Shown one piece after another: positions 1 to 5,203 of a DNA stretch of 5,203 bases. The notes beneath the pieces are model-generated. The model was not told the origin of the DNA. It was given only the letters and a program-made list of their open reading frames with translations, and ran no database searches. Where the stretch lies: assembly GCA_937881285.1 (NCBI GenBank), contig CALGEU010000212.1, forward strand, positions 1 through 5,203. Reading direction: 5' to 3'. Made by a program: the position numbers and the translations under genes. The DNA is from an uncultured Clostridia bacterium (lineage in GTDB: Bacteria > Bacillota > Clostridia > Christensenellales > CAG-917). How positions within the stretch are numbered: the stretch's first letter is position 1; each line of letters begins with the position of its first letter.

Positions 1-76
1 TGGTGGAGATAAGGGGATTCGAACCCCTGACCTTCGCATTGCGAACGCGACGCTCTACCAACTGAGCCATATCCCC
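1..76 (-). tRNA. tRNA-Ala (anticodon CGC), complete with encoded CCA
   Basis: Read on the minus strand, this folds into a full 76-nt cloverleaf. The acceptor stem GGGGATA pairs with TATCTCC and is followed by A73 and a genome-encoded CCA at the 3' end (positions 3-1). The D stem is GCTC/GAGC with a loop containing GG. The anticodon stem is TCGCG/TGCGA with loop TTCGCAA, which puts CGC at 34-36 (plus positions 43-41). The variable loop has 5 nt and the T stem AGGGG/CCCCT closes the loop TTCGAAT. The acceptor stem carries the G3.U70 wobble, the classic alanine identity element for AlaRS, and A73 also fits. The tRNA should read only GCG codons strictly. Its own promoter lies upstream at 122-149. 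It is not expected to be a t6A substrate, because that modification needs U36, so its closeness to tsaD is probably not functional. Confidence 0.97.
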
Positions 77-86
77 ACGAATTTCT

Positions 87-100
87 AGGCTTTTCAGCCT
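87..100 (-). other. Small hairpin with GAAA tetraloop in the tRNA-Ala leader
   Basis: On the minus strand AGGCT-GAAA-AGCCT forms a 5-bp stem closed by a GNRA-type tetraloop. It sits between the predicted transcription start (about position 115) and the tRNA 5' end at 76, so it would be part of the precursor's 5' leader removed by RNase P. It has no U tract after it on this strand and is therefore not an intrinsic terminator. It may only be chance pairing. Confidence 0.4.
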
Positions 101-121
101 TTGATTTTCGCTTGCTTGGTT

Positions 122-149
122 ATTATATCACATTATGCGATTTTGGCAA
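122..149 (-). promoter_or_regulatory. Promoter for tRNA-Ala(CGC)
   Basis: On the minus strand there is a -35 box TTGCCA (149-144), a 16-bp spacer, and a perfect -10 box TATAAT (127-122). Transcription would start near 115 and give a leader of about 38 nt before the tRNA. Because the promoter lies after the tsaD stop codon, the tRNA can be expressed independently. Read-through from tsaD is also possible, since no intrinsic terminator is seen between 150 and 201. Confidence 0.75.
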
Positions 150-201
150 CGAAATTTTAGCAATATTTTTAATTTCGAGCCACTTTTTGTGATTATTAAC
201 G

Positions 202-1230
202 CTATTTGAGCGGCACGGTTGCTTTTGCGTCGAGAGACAAATCGCTCTCCTGCATGCCGCTTTTTATCATGAAACACGCCGCCGCGCCTATCATAGCCGC
301 ATTGTCCGTGCAATACTTGAGTTTCGGATAATGCACTTCCGCACCGTGTTTTGCAAGCTCGTCGAAACGCGCGCGCAATTCTTCGTTTGCGCTGACGCCG
401 CCTGCAACTGCAATCTTATTGATACCCGTGCGCTCTATAGCGATTTTGAGCGTATCGACGAGTTGCGCCGTGGCGGATTTTTGAAAACTTGCAGCAACGT
501 CCGCCTTGGGAATCTCCTGTCCTTTCTGTTCGAGATTGTGAACAAGATTGATGACGTAGGTTTTCAAACCGCTGTAACTGAAATACAATTCGTCCTTATC
601 CGAAAAATGCGGTTTAGGCATATCGTAAACGGCTTTGCCTTCTCTTGCAAGTTTCTGAATTTCAGGTCCGCCCGGATACGGCAATCCCAAAACCCTTGCA
701 ACCTTGTCGAACGCTTCTCCGCATGCGTCGTCTCTGCTCTGCGCGATAAGTTCGAGATGTTCGTAATCGAGCACCTTTACGATTGCGGTATGCCCGCCGC
801 TTGCGAGCAAGCAAAGATACGGCGGCTCAAGCGTCGAATCGATATAGTTTGCGGCGATATGTCCTTTGACGTGGGAGACGGCAAACAACGGCTTTTTCCA
901 CGCATAAGCGAGTGCTTTTGCAAAGTTCACCCCCACGAGCAATGCGCCGAGCAACCCCGCTCCGTACGTGACGGCAACGGCGTTGATATCGTCCTTTGTC
1001 ATATTTGCTGCAAGAAGTGCTTCTTTGACGACGTTCTCTATTGCAAGCGTATGATTTCTGCTTGCGATTTCGGGCACGACTCCGCCGAATCTTCTGTGGA
1101 TTTCAATCTGCGTCGCGACGACGTTGGACACGACTTCTCTGCCGTTTCTCACGATTGCGCAAGCGGTCTCGTCGCAACTCGACTCGATGGCAAGCACCGT
1201 AAGATTTTCTTTGTTTTGCAAACTATTCAT
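202..1230 (-). CDS. tsaD: tRNA N6-threonylcarbamoyladenosine (t6A37) transferase subunit TsaD
   Basis: TsaD (Gcp/YgjD, Kae1 family, ASKHA fold) is a cytoplasmic enzyme. With TsaB and TsaE it moves the threonylcarbamoyl group from TC-AMP (made by TsaC/TsaC2) onto A37 of tRNAs that read ANN codons. The protein has 342 residues from the chosen start, which is normal for the family. Visible landmarks are the N-terminal SSCDET motif (17-22), GGVVPE near 49-54, the metal-binding HxxxH pair (H120, H124), SGGHT (144-148), SYSGLKT (218-224), GGVSAN (277-282), and the C-terminal TDN whose Asp (D309) is the third metal ligand. An in-frame GTG at 1239 would add three residues, but the only SD-like AAGAAG lies 1 nt from that GTG and 10 nt from the ATG at 1230, so I prefer the ATG. 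The stop is TAG, which RF1 reads. It lies 21 nt after prfB and is probably cotranscribed with it. The usual partners tsaB, tsaE and rimI are not adjacent here. Confidence 0.97.
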   Translation of the reverse strand: MNSLQNKENLTVLAIESSCDETACAIVRNGREVVSNVVATQIEIHRRFGGVVPEIASRNHTLAIENVVKEALLAANMTKDDINAVAVTYGAGLLGALLVGVNFAKALAYAWKKPLFAVSHVKGHIAANYIDSTLEPPYLCLLASGGHTAIVKVLDYEHLELIAQSRDDACGEAFDKVARVLGLPYPGGPEIQKLAREGKAVYDMPKPHFSDKDELYFSYSGLKTYVINLVHNLEQKGQEIPKADVAASFQKSATAQLVDTLKIAIERTGINKIAVAGGVSANEELRARFDELAKHGAEVHYPKLKYCTDNAAMIGAAACFMIKSGMQESDLSLDAKATVPLK

Positions 1231-1240
1231 AGCAATCACG

Positions 1241-1246
1241 CTTCTT
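1241..1246 (-). promoter_or_regulatory. Weak ribosome binding site favouring the ATG start of tsaD
   Basis: AAGAAG on the minus strand is 10 nt before the ATG at 1230 and only 1 nt before the alternative GTG at 1239. The purine run is a weak Shine-Dalgarno, so translational coupling to the prfB stop at 1252-1254 may help initiation. This site is the main reason for choosing the shorter tsaD start. Confidence 0.45.
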
Positions 1247-1251
1247 ATGTT

Positions 1252-2361
1252 TTACTTCTGAATTGACGAAAGTTTGAGATATTCGTTGATGAATCCGTCG
1301 AGATCTCCGTCCATAACCGCCTGCACGTTGCCCGTCTCGTAGTTTGTGCGGTGGTCTTTGACCATCGTATAGGGACAGAACACGTACGAGCGAATTTGGC
1401 TTCCCCACTCGATTTTTTTGAGTTGACCGCTGATTTGCGCGGCTTCTTCTTCGCGTTCGCGCTCGCGCTTTTCGATGAGTTTCGAGCGGAGCATTTGCAT
1501 TGCGACTTCACGGTTCTGGATCTGGCTTCTTTCGTTCTGGCACGCAACGATAATACCCGTAGGAATGTGCGTTATACGGATTGCGCTTTCGGTTTTATTG
1601 ACGTGCTGTCCGCCTGCACCCGACGAGCGATAAGTGTCGACTTTAAGGTCTTCGGGGCGAATTTCGATTTCCGCCGTATCGATAATTTCGGGCATAACTT
1701 CGAGCGACGCGAAAGACGTATGTCTTCTTGCGTTTGCGTCGAACGGAGAAATGCGAACGAGTCTGTGAACGCCTTTTTCCGCCTTGAGATATCCGTATGC
1801 GTTGTCGCCTTCCACTCTGAAAGTAACCGACTTAATTCCCGCTTCGTCGCCTGCGAGATAATCGAGTTCAGTGCAAGTCCAACCCGTACGTTCGCAATAA
1901 CGCGTGTACATTCTGTAAAGCATGGAGCACCAGTCTTGTGCTTCCGTTCCGCCTGCGCCTGCGTGGAGTGTAAGAATTGCGTTGAGCGAGTCGTATTTTC
2001 CGCTGAGAAGCGTTGCAAGCGAAAGACTCTCCACCGCTTCGCCCAAATCGTGAACGGTCGTGAGAAGTTTCTCGTCTTCGCTTTCGTCGCCTTCGAGTTC
2101 TATTATATCAACGGTGTCGATTGCGTCGTCGATGCGTGCAATCATCTTTTCAAACTTGTCGATTTTGCCTTGAAGTTGGCTTATCTCCTGACTCACTTTC
2201 TTTGCGTTGTCGGTGTCGTTCCAGAATCCTTCGGCGTTTTGTTCTTTTTCGAGTTCGGCGATTCTCGCTCTCATTTTCTCGGGATTTATGGATTCGTAGG
2301 CACGCACCATCTCCGTGCGCATCTCTTTAAGTTGGTTTCTCGGTTCGTTGTAATCTAACAT
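1252..2361 (-). CDS. prfB: Peptide chain release factor 2 (RF2), encoded without a frameshift
   Basis: RF2 recognises UGA and UAA in the ribosomal A site and triggers hydrolysis of peptidyl-tRNA. The product has 369 residues, close to the usual ~365. It has an N-terminal helical domain (about 1-110), HAGAGGTEAQDW (133-144), the codon-recognition tripeptide SPF (205-207) that separates RF2 from RF1 (PxT), the catalytic GGQ (250-252), and a C-terminal WGSQIRSYV (319-327). SPF and GGQ have the same residue numbers as in Escherichia coli RF2. Residue 246 is Ser rather than the Thr of E. coli K-12. An in-frame TTG at 2397 could extend the frame by 12 residues, but the ATG at 2361 has an SD-like AGGA and fits the family length. 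No CTT-TGA slippery site interrupts the region around codons 20-30, so the usual RF2 autoregulatory +1 frameshift is absent. The gene ends with TAA. It follows secA by 85 nt, a typical Bacillota arrangement. Confidence 0.97.
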   Translation of the reverse strand: MLDYNEPRNQLKEMRTEMVRAYESINPEKMRARIAELEKEQNAEGFWNDTDNAKKVSQEISQLQGKIDKFEKMIARIDDAIDTVDIIELEGDESEDEKLLTTVHDLGEAVESLSLATLLSGKYDSLNAILTLHAGAGGTEAQDWCSMLYRMYTRYCERTGWTCTELDYLAGDEAGIKSVTFRVEGDNAYGYLKAEKGVHRLVRISPFDANARRHTSFASLEVMPEIIDTAEIEIRPEDLKVDTYRSSGAGGQHVNKTESAIRITHIPTGIIVACQNERSQIQNREVAMQMLRSKLIEKREREREEEAAQISGQLKKIEWGSQIRSYVFCPYTMVKDHRTNYETGNVQAVMDGDLDGFINEYLKLSSIQK

Positions 2362-2365
2362 ATAT

Positions 2366-2369
2366 TCCT
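2366..2369 (-). promoter_or_regulatory. Ribosome binding site setting the prfB start
   Basis: AGGA on the minus strand lies 4 nt before the ATG at 2361, and the AGG core is 5 nt away. No comparable site precedes the upstream in-frame TTG at 2397. This supports the 369-residue product. Confidence 0.6.
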
Positions 2370-2406
2370 GCCTGTCGTTATTCCGTTTTGTTTGCAATAC
2401 TGCGGT

Positions 2407-2433
2407 TTTATCTTTAAGTTTCGATGTGATAAA
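2407..2433. repeat. AT-rich inverted repeat in the secA-prfB gap
   Basis: TTTATC at 2407-2412 is matched by GATAAA at 2428-2433, with 15 nt between them. The stem is only 6 bp and AT-rich, and no T run follows it on the minus strand, so it does not look like a terminator. The rest of the 85-bp gap (2362-2446) shows no convincing promoter, which fits secA and prfB being cotranscribed. Confidence 0.25.
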
Positions 2434-2446
2434 CTAACGATTTCGC

Positions 2447-5107
2447 TTATTGGTTCTTTCCGCAGCAATTCTTGTATTTGAGACCGCTGCCGCACGGACA
2501 CGGGTCGTTTCTGCCCACTTTTTTGTTTTGAGCAACGCTCTTTTGTGCGGTTGCGATGTTTTGTCTCACTTCGGGTTTCGAGCCGTCTTCTCTCTTTTCG
2601 ACGTGAATTTTGAGAAGTATGGACGCCGTCTCGGAGTGTATTCTCGACACCATGTCTTCAAACATATCCCAGCCTTCCTGACGATACGCAATGACGGGGT
2701 CTCTTTGTCCGTATCCGCGAAGTCCGATACCGCGACGGAGTGCGTCCATTGCGTCGATATGGTCCATCCACTTGGAATCGACGGTCTTGAGAAGCACCAC
2801 TCTTTCGAGTTCTTTGAAATCAAAGCCTTCCTTTTCGAGTGCTTCGATTTTGTCGTTGTAGTCCTTGTTCGCAATCTTAAGAATCGCTTCTTTGAGTTTG
2901 TACACGTCGTAGCAAGAGCAAAGTTCGGGTGTCATAAGATTTGTTCCTTGCGGAAGCATTTTCTTCTCGAGCGCAGTGTTGAACGCCGCATAATCCCACG
3001 TCTGATAGTCCGTCTTGTAGTCCGCGTAATAGCCGATAATCTCTTCGGCAAGTTCGTCTATCATGTCCATGATCTGATCGTGAACGTCCATGCCGTCAAG
3101 CACCTTGCCGCGTTCTTTGTAGATAAGTTCGCGCTGTGCGTTCATCACGTCGTCATAACTCAAAACCTGTTTTCTTATCGAATAGTTTCTGCCTTCGACA
3201 AGTCTTTGAGCCTTTTCGATTTGCTTTGTGATTATGCCGTTGGAGATAGGCACGTCGTCTCCGAGATTCATCGTTTCGGCAATGGCTTTCATTCTGTCGC
3301 CGCCGAAAATACGCGCGATGTCGTCTTCCATGGAGATGTAGAACACCGTGCTGCCCGGATCGCCCTGACGACCGCTACGACCACGCAACTGGTTGTCGAT
3401 ACGACGGCTTTCGTGACGCTCCGTGCCGATTATTCTCAAGCCGCCGAGTGCGACGACCTTTTCTTTTTCCTGATCGCAGATTGCTTTGAACGCGTCGTAA
3501 TGGTGTTTGTACACTTCCTTTGCAGCGATGATTTCTGGATCGTTGCTTGCGTGCGGAGAAGAAGCAAGTTCGATGACTTCGAGCGGATAGCCGTCCTTTT
3601 CCATCTTTTGCTTTGCCTGGAATTCCGCATTGCCTCCCAACATAATATCCGTTCCGCGGCCTGCCATGTTTGTTGCGATAGTCACGGCGTTGAGTCTGCC
3701 TGCTTGTGCGATGATTTCGGATTCTTGTTTGTGGAATTTCGCATTGAGAACGTTGTGCGGAATGCCTTTTCTTTTGAGAATATTGCTGAGTTCTTCACTC
3801 TTTTCAACGCTTATCGTGCCCACGAGAATAGGTTGTCCCGTTGCATGATGGTCGATTATGTCTTGCACGATTGCGGTGATTTTTCCGCTGACTTTGGTGT
3901 AAATCTGGTCGTGTTCGTCCACTCTTCTCGACGGTTTGTTCGGCGGAATCGTGACGACGTCGAGACGATATATGCCTTCAAATTCGTCTTCTTCGGTCTT
4001 TGCCGTACCCGTCATACCCGAGAGTTTCTTGTACATACGGAAGAAGTTTTGGAAAGTTATCGTCGCAAGAGTCTTGTTTTCGCTTCTTATGGCAACGTGT
4101 TCTTTCGCTTCGATTGCCTGATGCAAGCCTTCGTTGTAGCGACGTCCTATCATGATACGTCCCGTAAACTCGTCGACGATAAGCACTTCTCCGTCGCTGA
4201 CGATATAGTCCTTGTCGCGCTTCATCATGAAATGCGCTTTGAGAGCCGCCTGAATGTGATGATAAAGGTCGGTGTTTTCAAGGTCGGTAAGATTGACGAC
4301 GTGGAAAAATCTTTCCGCTTTTTCAACGCCCTGATCGGTGAGCATAATCGACTTTTCTTTTTCGTCGATCGTGAAATCGTCGCCTTCTTTGCATTGACGT
4401 GCGAAATTGTCCGCGCTCTTATAAAGTTCGCTCGACTTTCCGCCCCTTCCCGAAATTATGAGCGGCGTACGCGCTTCGTCGATAAGAATCGAGTCCACTT
4501 CGTCGATAATTGCAAAGTTGAGTTCGCGTTGCACCTTGTCCTGCTTTCTCACAACCATGTTGTCGCGAAGGAAATCGAACCCAAGTTCGTTGTTGGTGCA
4601 GTACGTTATATCGCTCTCGTATGCCTTGCGTTTATCTTCCGCACTCATACCCGGCACGACAACGCCGACCGTGAGTCCCAAAAACTTGTACAATTTGCCC
4701 ATCCACGCGGCGTCACGAGTTGCAAGATAATCGTTGACCGTCACGACGTGAACGCCTTTGCCCGCGAGTGCGTTGAGATACGCGGGAAGCGTTGCGACAA
4801 GCGTCTTGCCTTCACCTGTGCCCATCTCTGCGATACGTCCCTGATGCAGTGCAATTCCGCCGAGTATCTGCACGTGGAAATGGCGCATTCCGAGCACTCT
4901 TTCCGCCGCTTCTCTCACGAGCGCGTATGCGTCGGGAAGAATATGATCGAGATCTTCGCCGTTTGCAAGTCTGTCTTTAAGCACTGCCGTCTGCGCAACG
5001 AGAGTGTCGTCGTCCATAGCGGAATAAGTCGGCGCAAGCGCTTCGACTTTAGCCGCAATCTTTTCGATTTTCTTAAGTTTGAATTTGTTTTCGTTAAAAA
5101 GCGACAT
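2447..5107 (-). CDS. secA: Preprotein translocase ATPase subunit SecA
   Basis: SecA is the cytosolic and membrane-bound motor that drives secretory preproteins through SecYEG using ATP. The 886-residue product is full length (E. coli SecA is about 901, B. subtilis about 841). In order: N-terminal helix; Walker A TGEGKT (97-102); NDYLA (125-129); Walker B DEVD (202-205) followed by IDEARTPL (209-216); VDEFTGR near 311-317 after the preprotein cross-linking region; SGMTGTA (363-369); second nucleotide-binding fold with TNMAGRGTDIMLGG (479-492); the arginine-finger region QLRGRSGRQGDPG (573-585); helical scaffold and wing with KWMDHIDAMDALR (779-791); a short charged linker; and a C-terminal SEC-C zinc motif CxC-x8-CC (C870, C872, C881, C882). 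About 60 residues lie between GTDIMLGG and the GGLRIIGTE segment, longer than I recall for B. subtilis. The ATG at 5107 has a good ribosome binding site. It is probably the first gene of a secA-prfB-tsaD unit. The stop is TAA. Confidence 0.98.
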   Translation of the reverse strand: MSLFNENKFKLKKIEKIAAKVEALAPTYSAMDDDTLVAQTAVLKDRLANGEDLDHILPDAYALVREAAERVLGMRHFHVQILGGIALHQGRIAEMGTGEGKTLVATLPAYLNALAGKGVHVVTVNDYLATRDAAWMGKLYKFLGLTVGVVVPGMSAEDKRKAYESDITYCTNNELGFDFLRDNMVVRKQDKVQRELNFAIIDEVDSILIDEARTPLIISGRGGKSSELYKSADNFARQCKEGDDFTIDEKEKSIMLTDQGVEKAERFFHVVNLTDLENTDLYHHIQAALKAHFMMKRDKDYIVSDGEVLIVDEFTGRIMIGRRYNEGLHQAIEAKEHVAIRSENKTLATITFQNFFRMYKKLSGMTGTAKTEEDEFEGIYRLDVVTIPPNKPSRRVDEHDQIYTKVSGKITAIVQDIIDHHATGQPILVGTISVEKSEELSNILKRKGIPHNVLNAKFHKQESEIIAQAGRLNAVTIATNMAGRGTDIMLGGNAEFQAKQKMEKDGYPLEVIELASSPHASNDPEIIAAKEVYKHHYDAFKAICDQEKEKVVALGGLRIIGTERHESRRIDNQLRGRSGRQGDPGSTVFYISMEDDIARIFGGDRMKAIAETMNLGDDVPISNGIITKQIEKAQRLVEGRNYSIRKQVLSYDDVMNAQRELIYKERGKVLDGMDVHDQIMDMIDELAEEIIGYYADYKTDYQTWDYAAFNTALEKKMLPQGTNLMTPELCSCYDVYKLKEAILKIANKDYNDKIEALEKEGFDFKELERVVLLKTVDSKWMDHIDAMDALRRGIGLRGYGQRDPVIAYRQEGWDMFEDMVSRIHSETASILLKIHVEKREDGSKPEVRQNIATAQKSVAQNKKVGRNDPCPCGSGLKYKNCCGKNQ

Positions 5108-5110
5108 ATT

Positions 5111-5118
5111 TCACCTTT
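5111..5118 (-). promoter_or_regulatory. secA ribosome binding site
   Basis: AAAGGTGA on the minus strand matches the 3' part of the consensus AAGGAGGTGA with one mismatch. The AGG core is 6 nt before the ATG at 5107, an ideal spacing. It lies just downstream of the leader hairpins, about 8 nt from the nearest stem at 5127. Confidence 0.8.
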
Positions 5119-5126
5119 CTATATTT

Positions 5127-5153
5127 CGCCTTTCGGCGCATGCGCGTATGCGC
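5127..5153 (-). promoter_or_regulatory. secA leader with two overlapping, mutually exclusive hairpins
   Basis: In the transcribed leader (minus strand) GCGCAT (5153-5148), a 6-nt loop, and ATGCGC (5141-5136) form a 6-bp GC-rich stem. Immediately downstream CGCC-GAAA-GGCG (5138-5127) forms a 4-bp stem closed by a GNRA-type tetraloop. The two share positions 5136-5138 and cannot both form completely. A 10-bp perfect palindrome (5136-5145) lies inside. Neither is followed by a U tract, so they are not terminators. A role in mRNA stability or secA translation control is possible but is inference. Confidence 0.4.
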
Positions 5154-5171
5154 ACGATATTTCGATTTTCT

Positions 5172-5200
5172 ATTATACACTATATAACGATGTTTTTCAA
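5172..5200 (-). promoter_or_regulatory. Near-consensus sigma-A/sigma70 promoter for secA
   Basis: On the minus strand there is a -35 box TTGAAA (5200-5195), an exact 17-bp AT-rich spacer, and a perfect -10 TATAAT (5177-5172). Transcription would begin near 5165 and give a 5' UTR of about 58 nt. It probably drives secA, prfB and tsaD together. The high match to consensus suggests strong constitutive expression, as expected for secA. Confidence 0.85.
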
Positions 5201-5203
5201 CAA

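Noticed and set aside
151..212. Possible terminator after tsaD
   Set aside because: Only weak pairing was found: a 4-bp CGCT/AGCG stem over the stop codon, a 3-4 bp CAC/GTG stem, and an AT-only GAAATT/AATTTC repeat. None combines a stable GC stem with a U run on the minus strand.
331..1266. A 311-codon plus-strand open frame antisense to tsaD
   Set aside because: It lies almost entirely opposite a clear tsaD. Its protein is rich in Cys, Phe and Arg in an unnatural mix, has no recognisable motif, and no promoter or ribosome binding site was seen for it. It is best explained by the codon bias of the real gene.
1572..2018. A 148-codon minus-strand frame inside prfB
   Set aside because: It is an alternate reading frame of prfB, with a Ser/Arg/Lys/Thr-rich sequence and no motif.
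1351..2358. A 335-codon plus-strand open frame antisense to prfB
   Set aside because: It mirrors prfB, has a Cys/Phe/Arg-rich composition with no family signature, and no supporting start signals. Two long antisense frames in a row look striking, but both follow from the same codon bias.
2362..2446. Internal promoter for prfB
   Set aside because: TTGCAA resembles a -35 box, but no -10 lies at a suitable distance, and the AAAGATAA-like stretch has no -35 partner. The gap is treated as intra-operon sequence.
5108..5203. SecM-like arrest peptide or other short gene upstream of secA
   Set aside because: The leader of about 58 nt is too short for a secM-type gene, and no start codon with a ribosome binding site precedes secA within it.
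5171..5203. Divergent plus-strand promoter at the right edge
   Set aside because: AT-rich boxes such as TATTAT and TATATA are present, but they are the complement of the secA promoter, no -35 is convincing, and the downstream gene is outside the window.

Overview
This window is an ordinary, compact piece of a bacterial core genome, with everything on the minus strand. In transcription order (right to left) it holds a promoter and leader, secA (preprotein translocase ATPase), prfB (release factor 2), tsaD (tRNA t6A37 modification subunit), and a tRNA-Ala(CGC) with its own promoter. The secA-prfB adjacency is typical of Bacillota (for example Bacillus subtilis). The promoters are sigma-A/sigma70-like and secA has a Shine-Dalgarno-type ribosome binding site. 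Together with GC content that looks mid-range by eye, this suggests a Bacillota/Clostridia-like organism, probably an anaerobe from an uncultured group. The lineage call is inference; no species can be named from this sequence alone.

Layout: positions 5108-5203 carry a near-consensus promoter (TTGAAA, 17-bp spacer, TATAAT) and a leader of about 58 nt. The leader contains a 21-bp strictly alternating purine/pyrimidine block and two overlapping hairpins. Positions 2447-5107 are a full-length secA with helicase motifs and a C-terminal zinc motif. An 85-bp gap with no clear terminator leads to prfB (1252-2361), which is one uninterrupted frame, so it lacks the programmed +1 frameshift that autoregulates RF2 in many bacteria. 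After 21 nt comes tsaD (202-1230). Positions 77-201 hold a promoter and a short leader hairpin that serve the tRNA gene at 1-76.

Functionally the three proteins are housekeeping: protein export, termination at UGA/UAA, and modification of ANN-decoding tRNAs. They are probably transcribed as one unit from the secA promoter, since no terminator or convincing internal promoter is visible between them. I found no mobile element, CRISPR array, phage gene or unrecognised protein-coding gene, and no evidence for an undescribed system. The points most worth a second look are the secA leader, the frameshift-less prfB, and the self-complementary anticodon arm of the tRNA.
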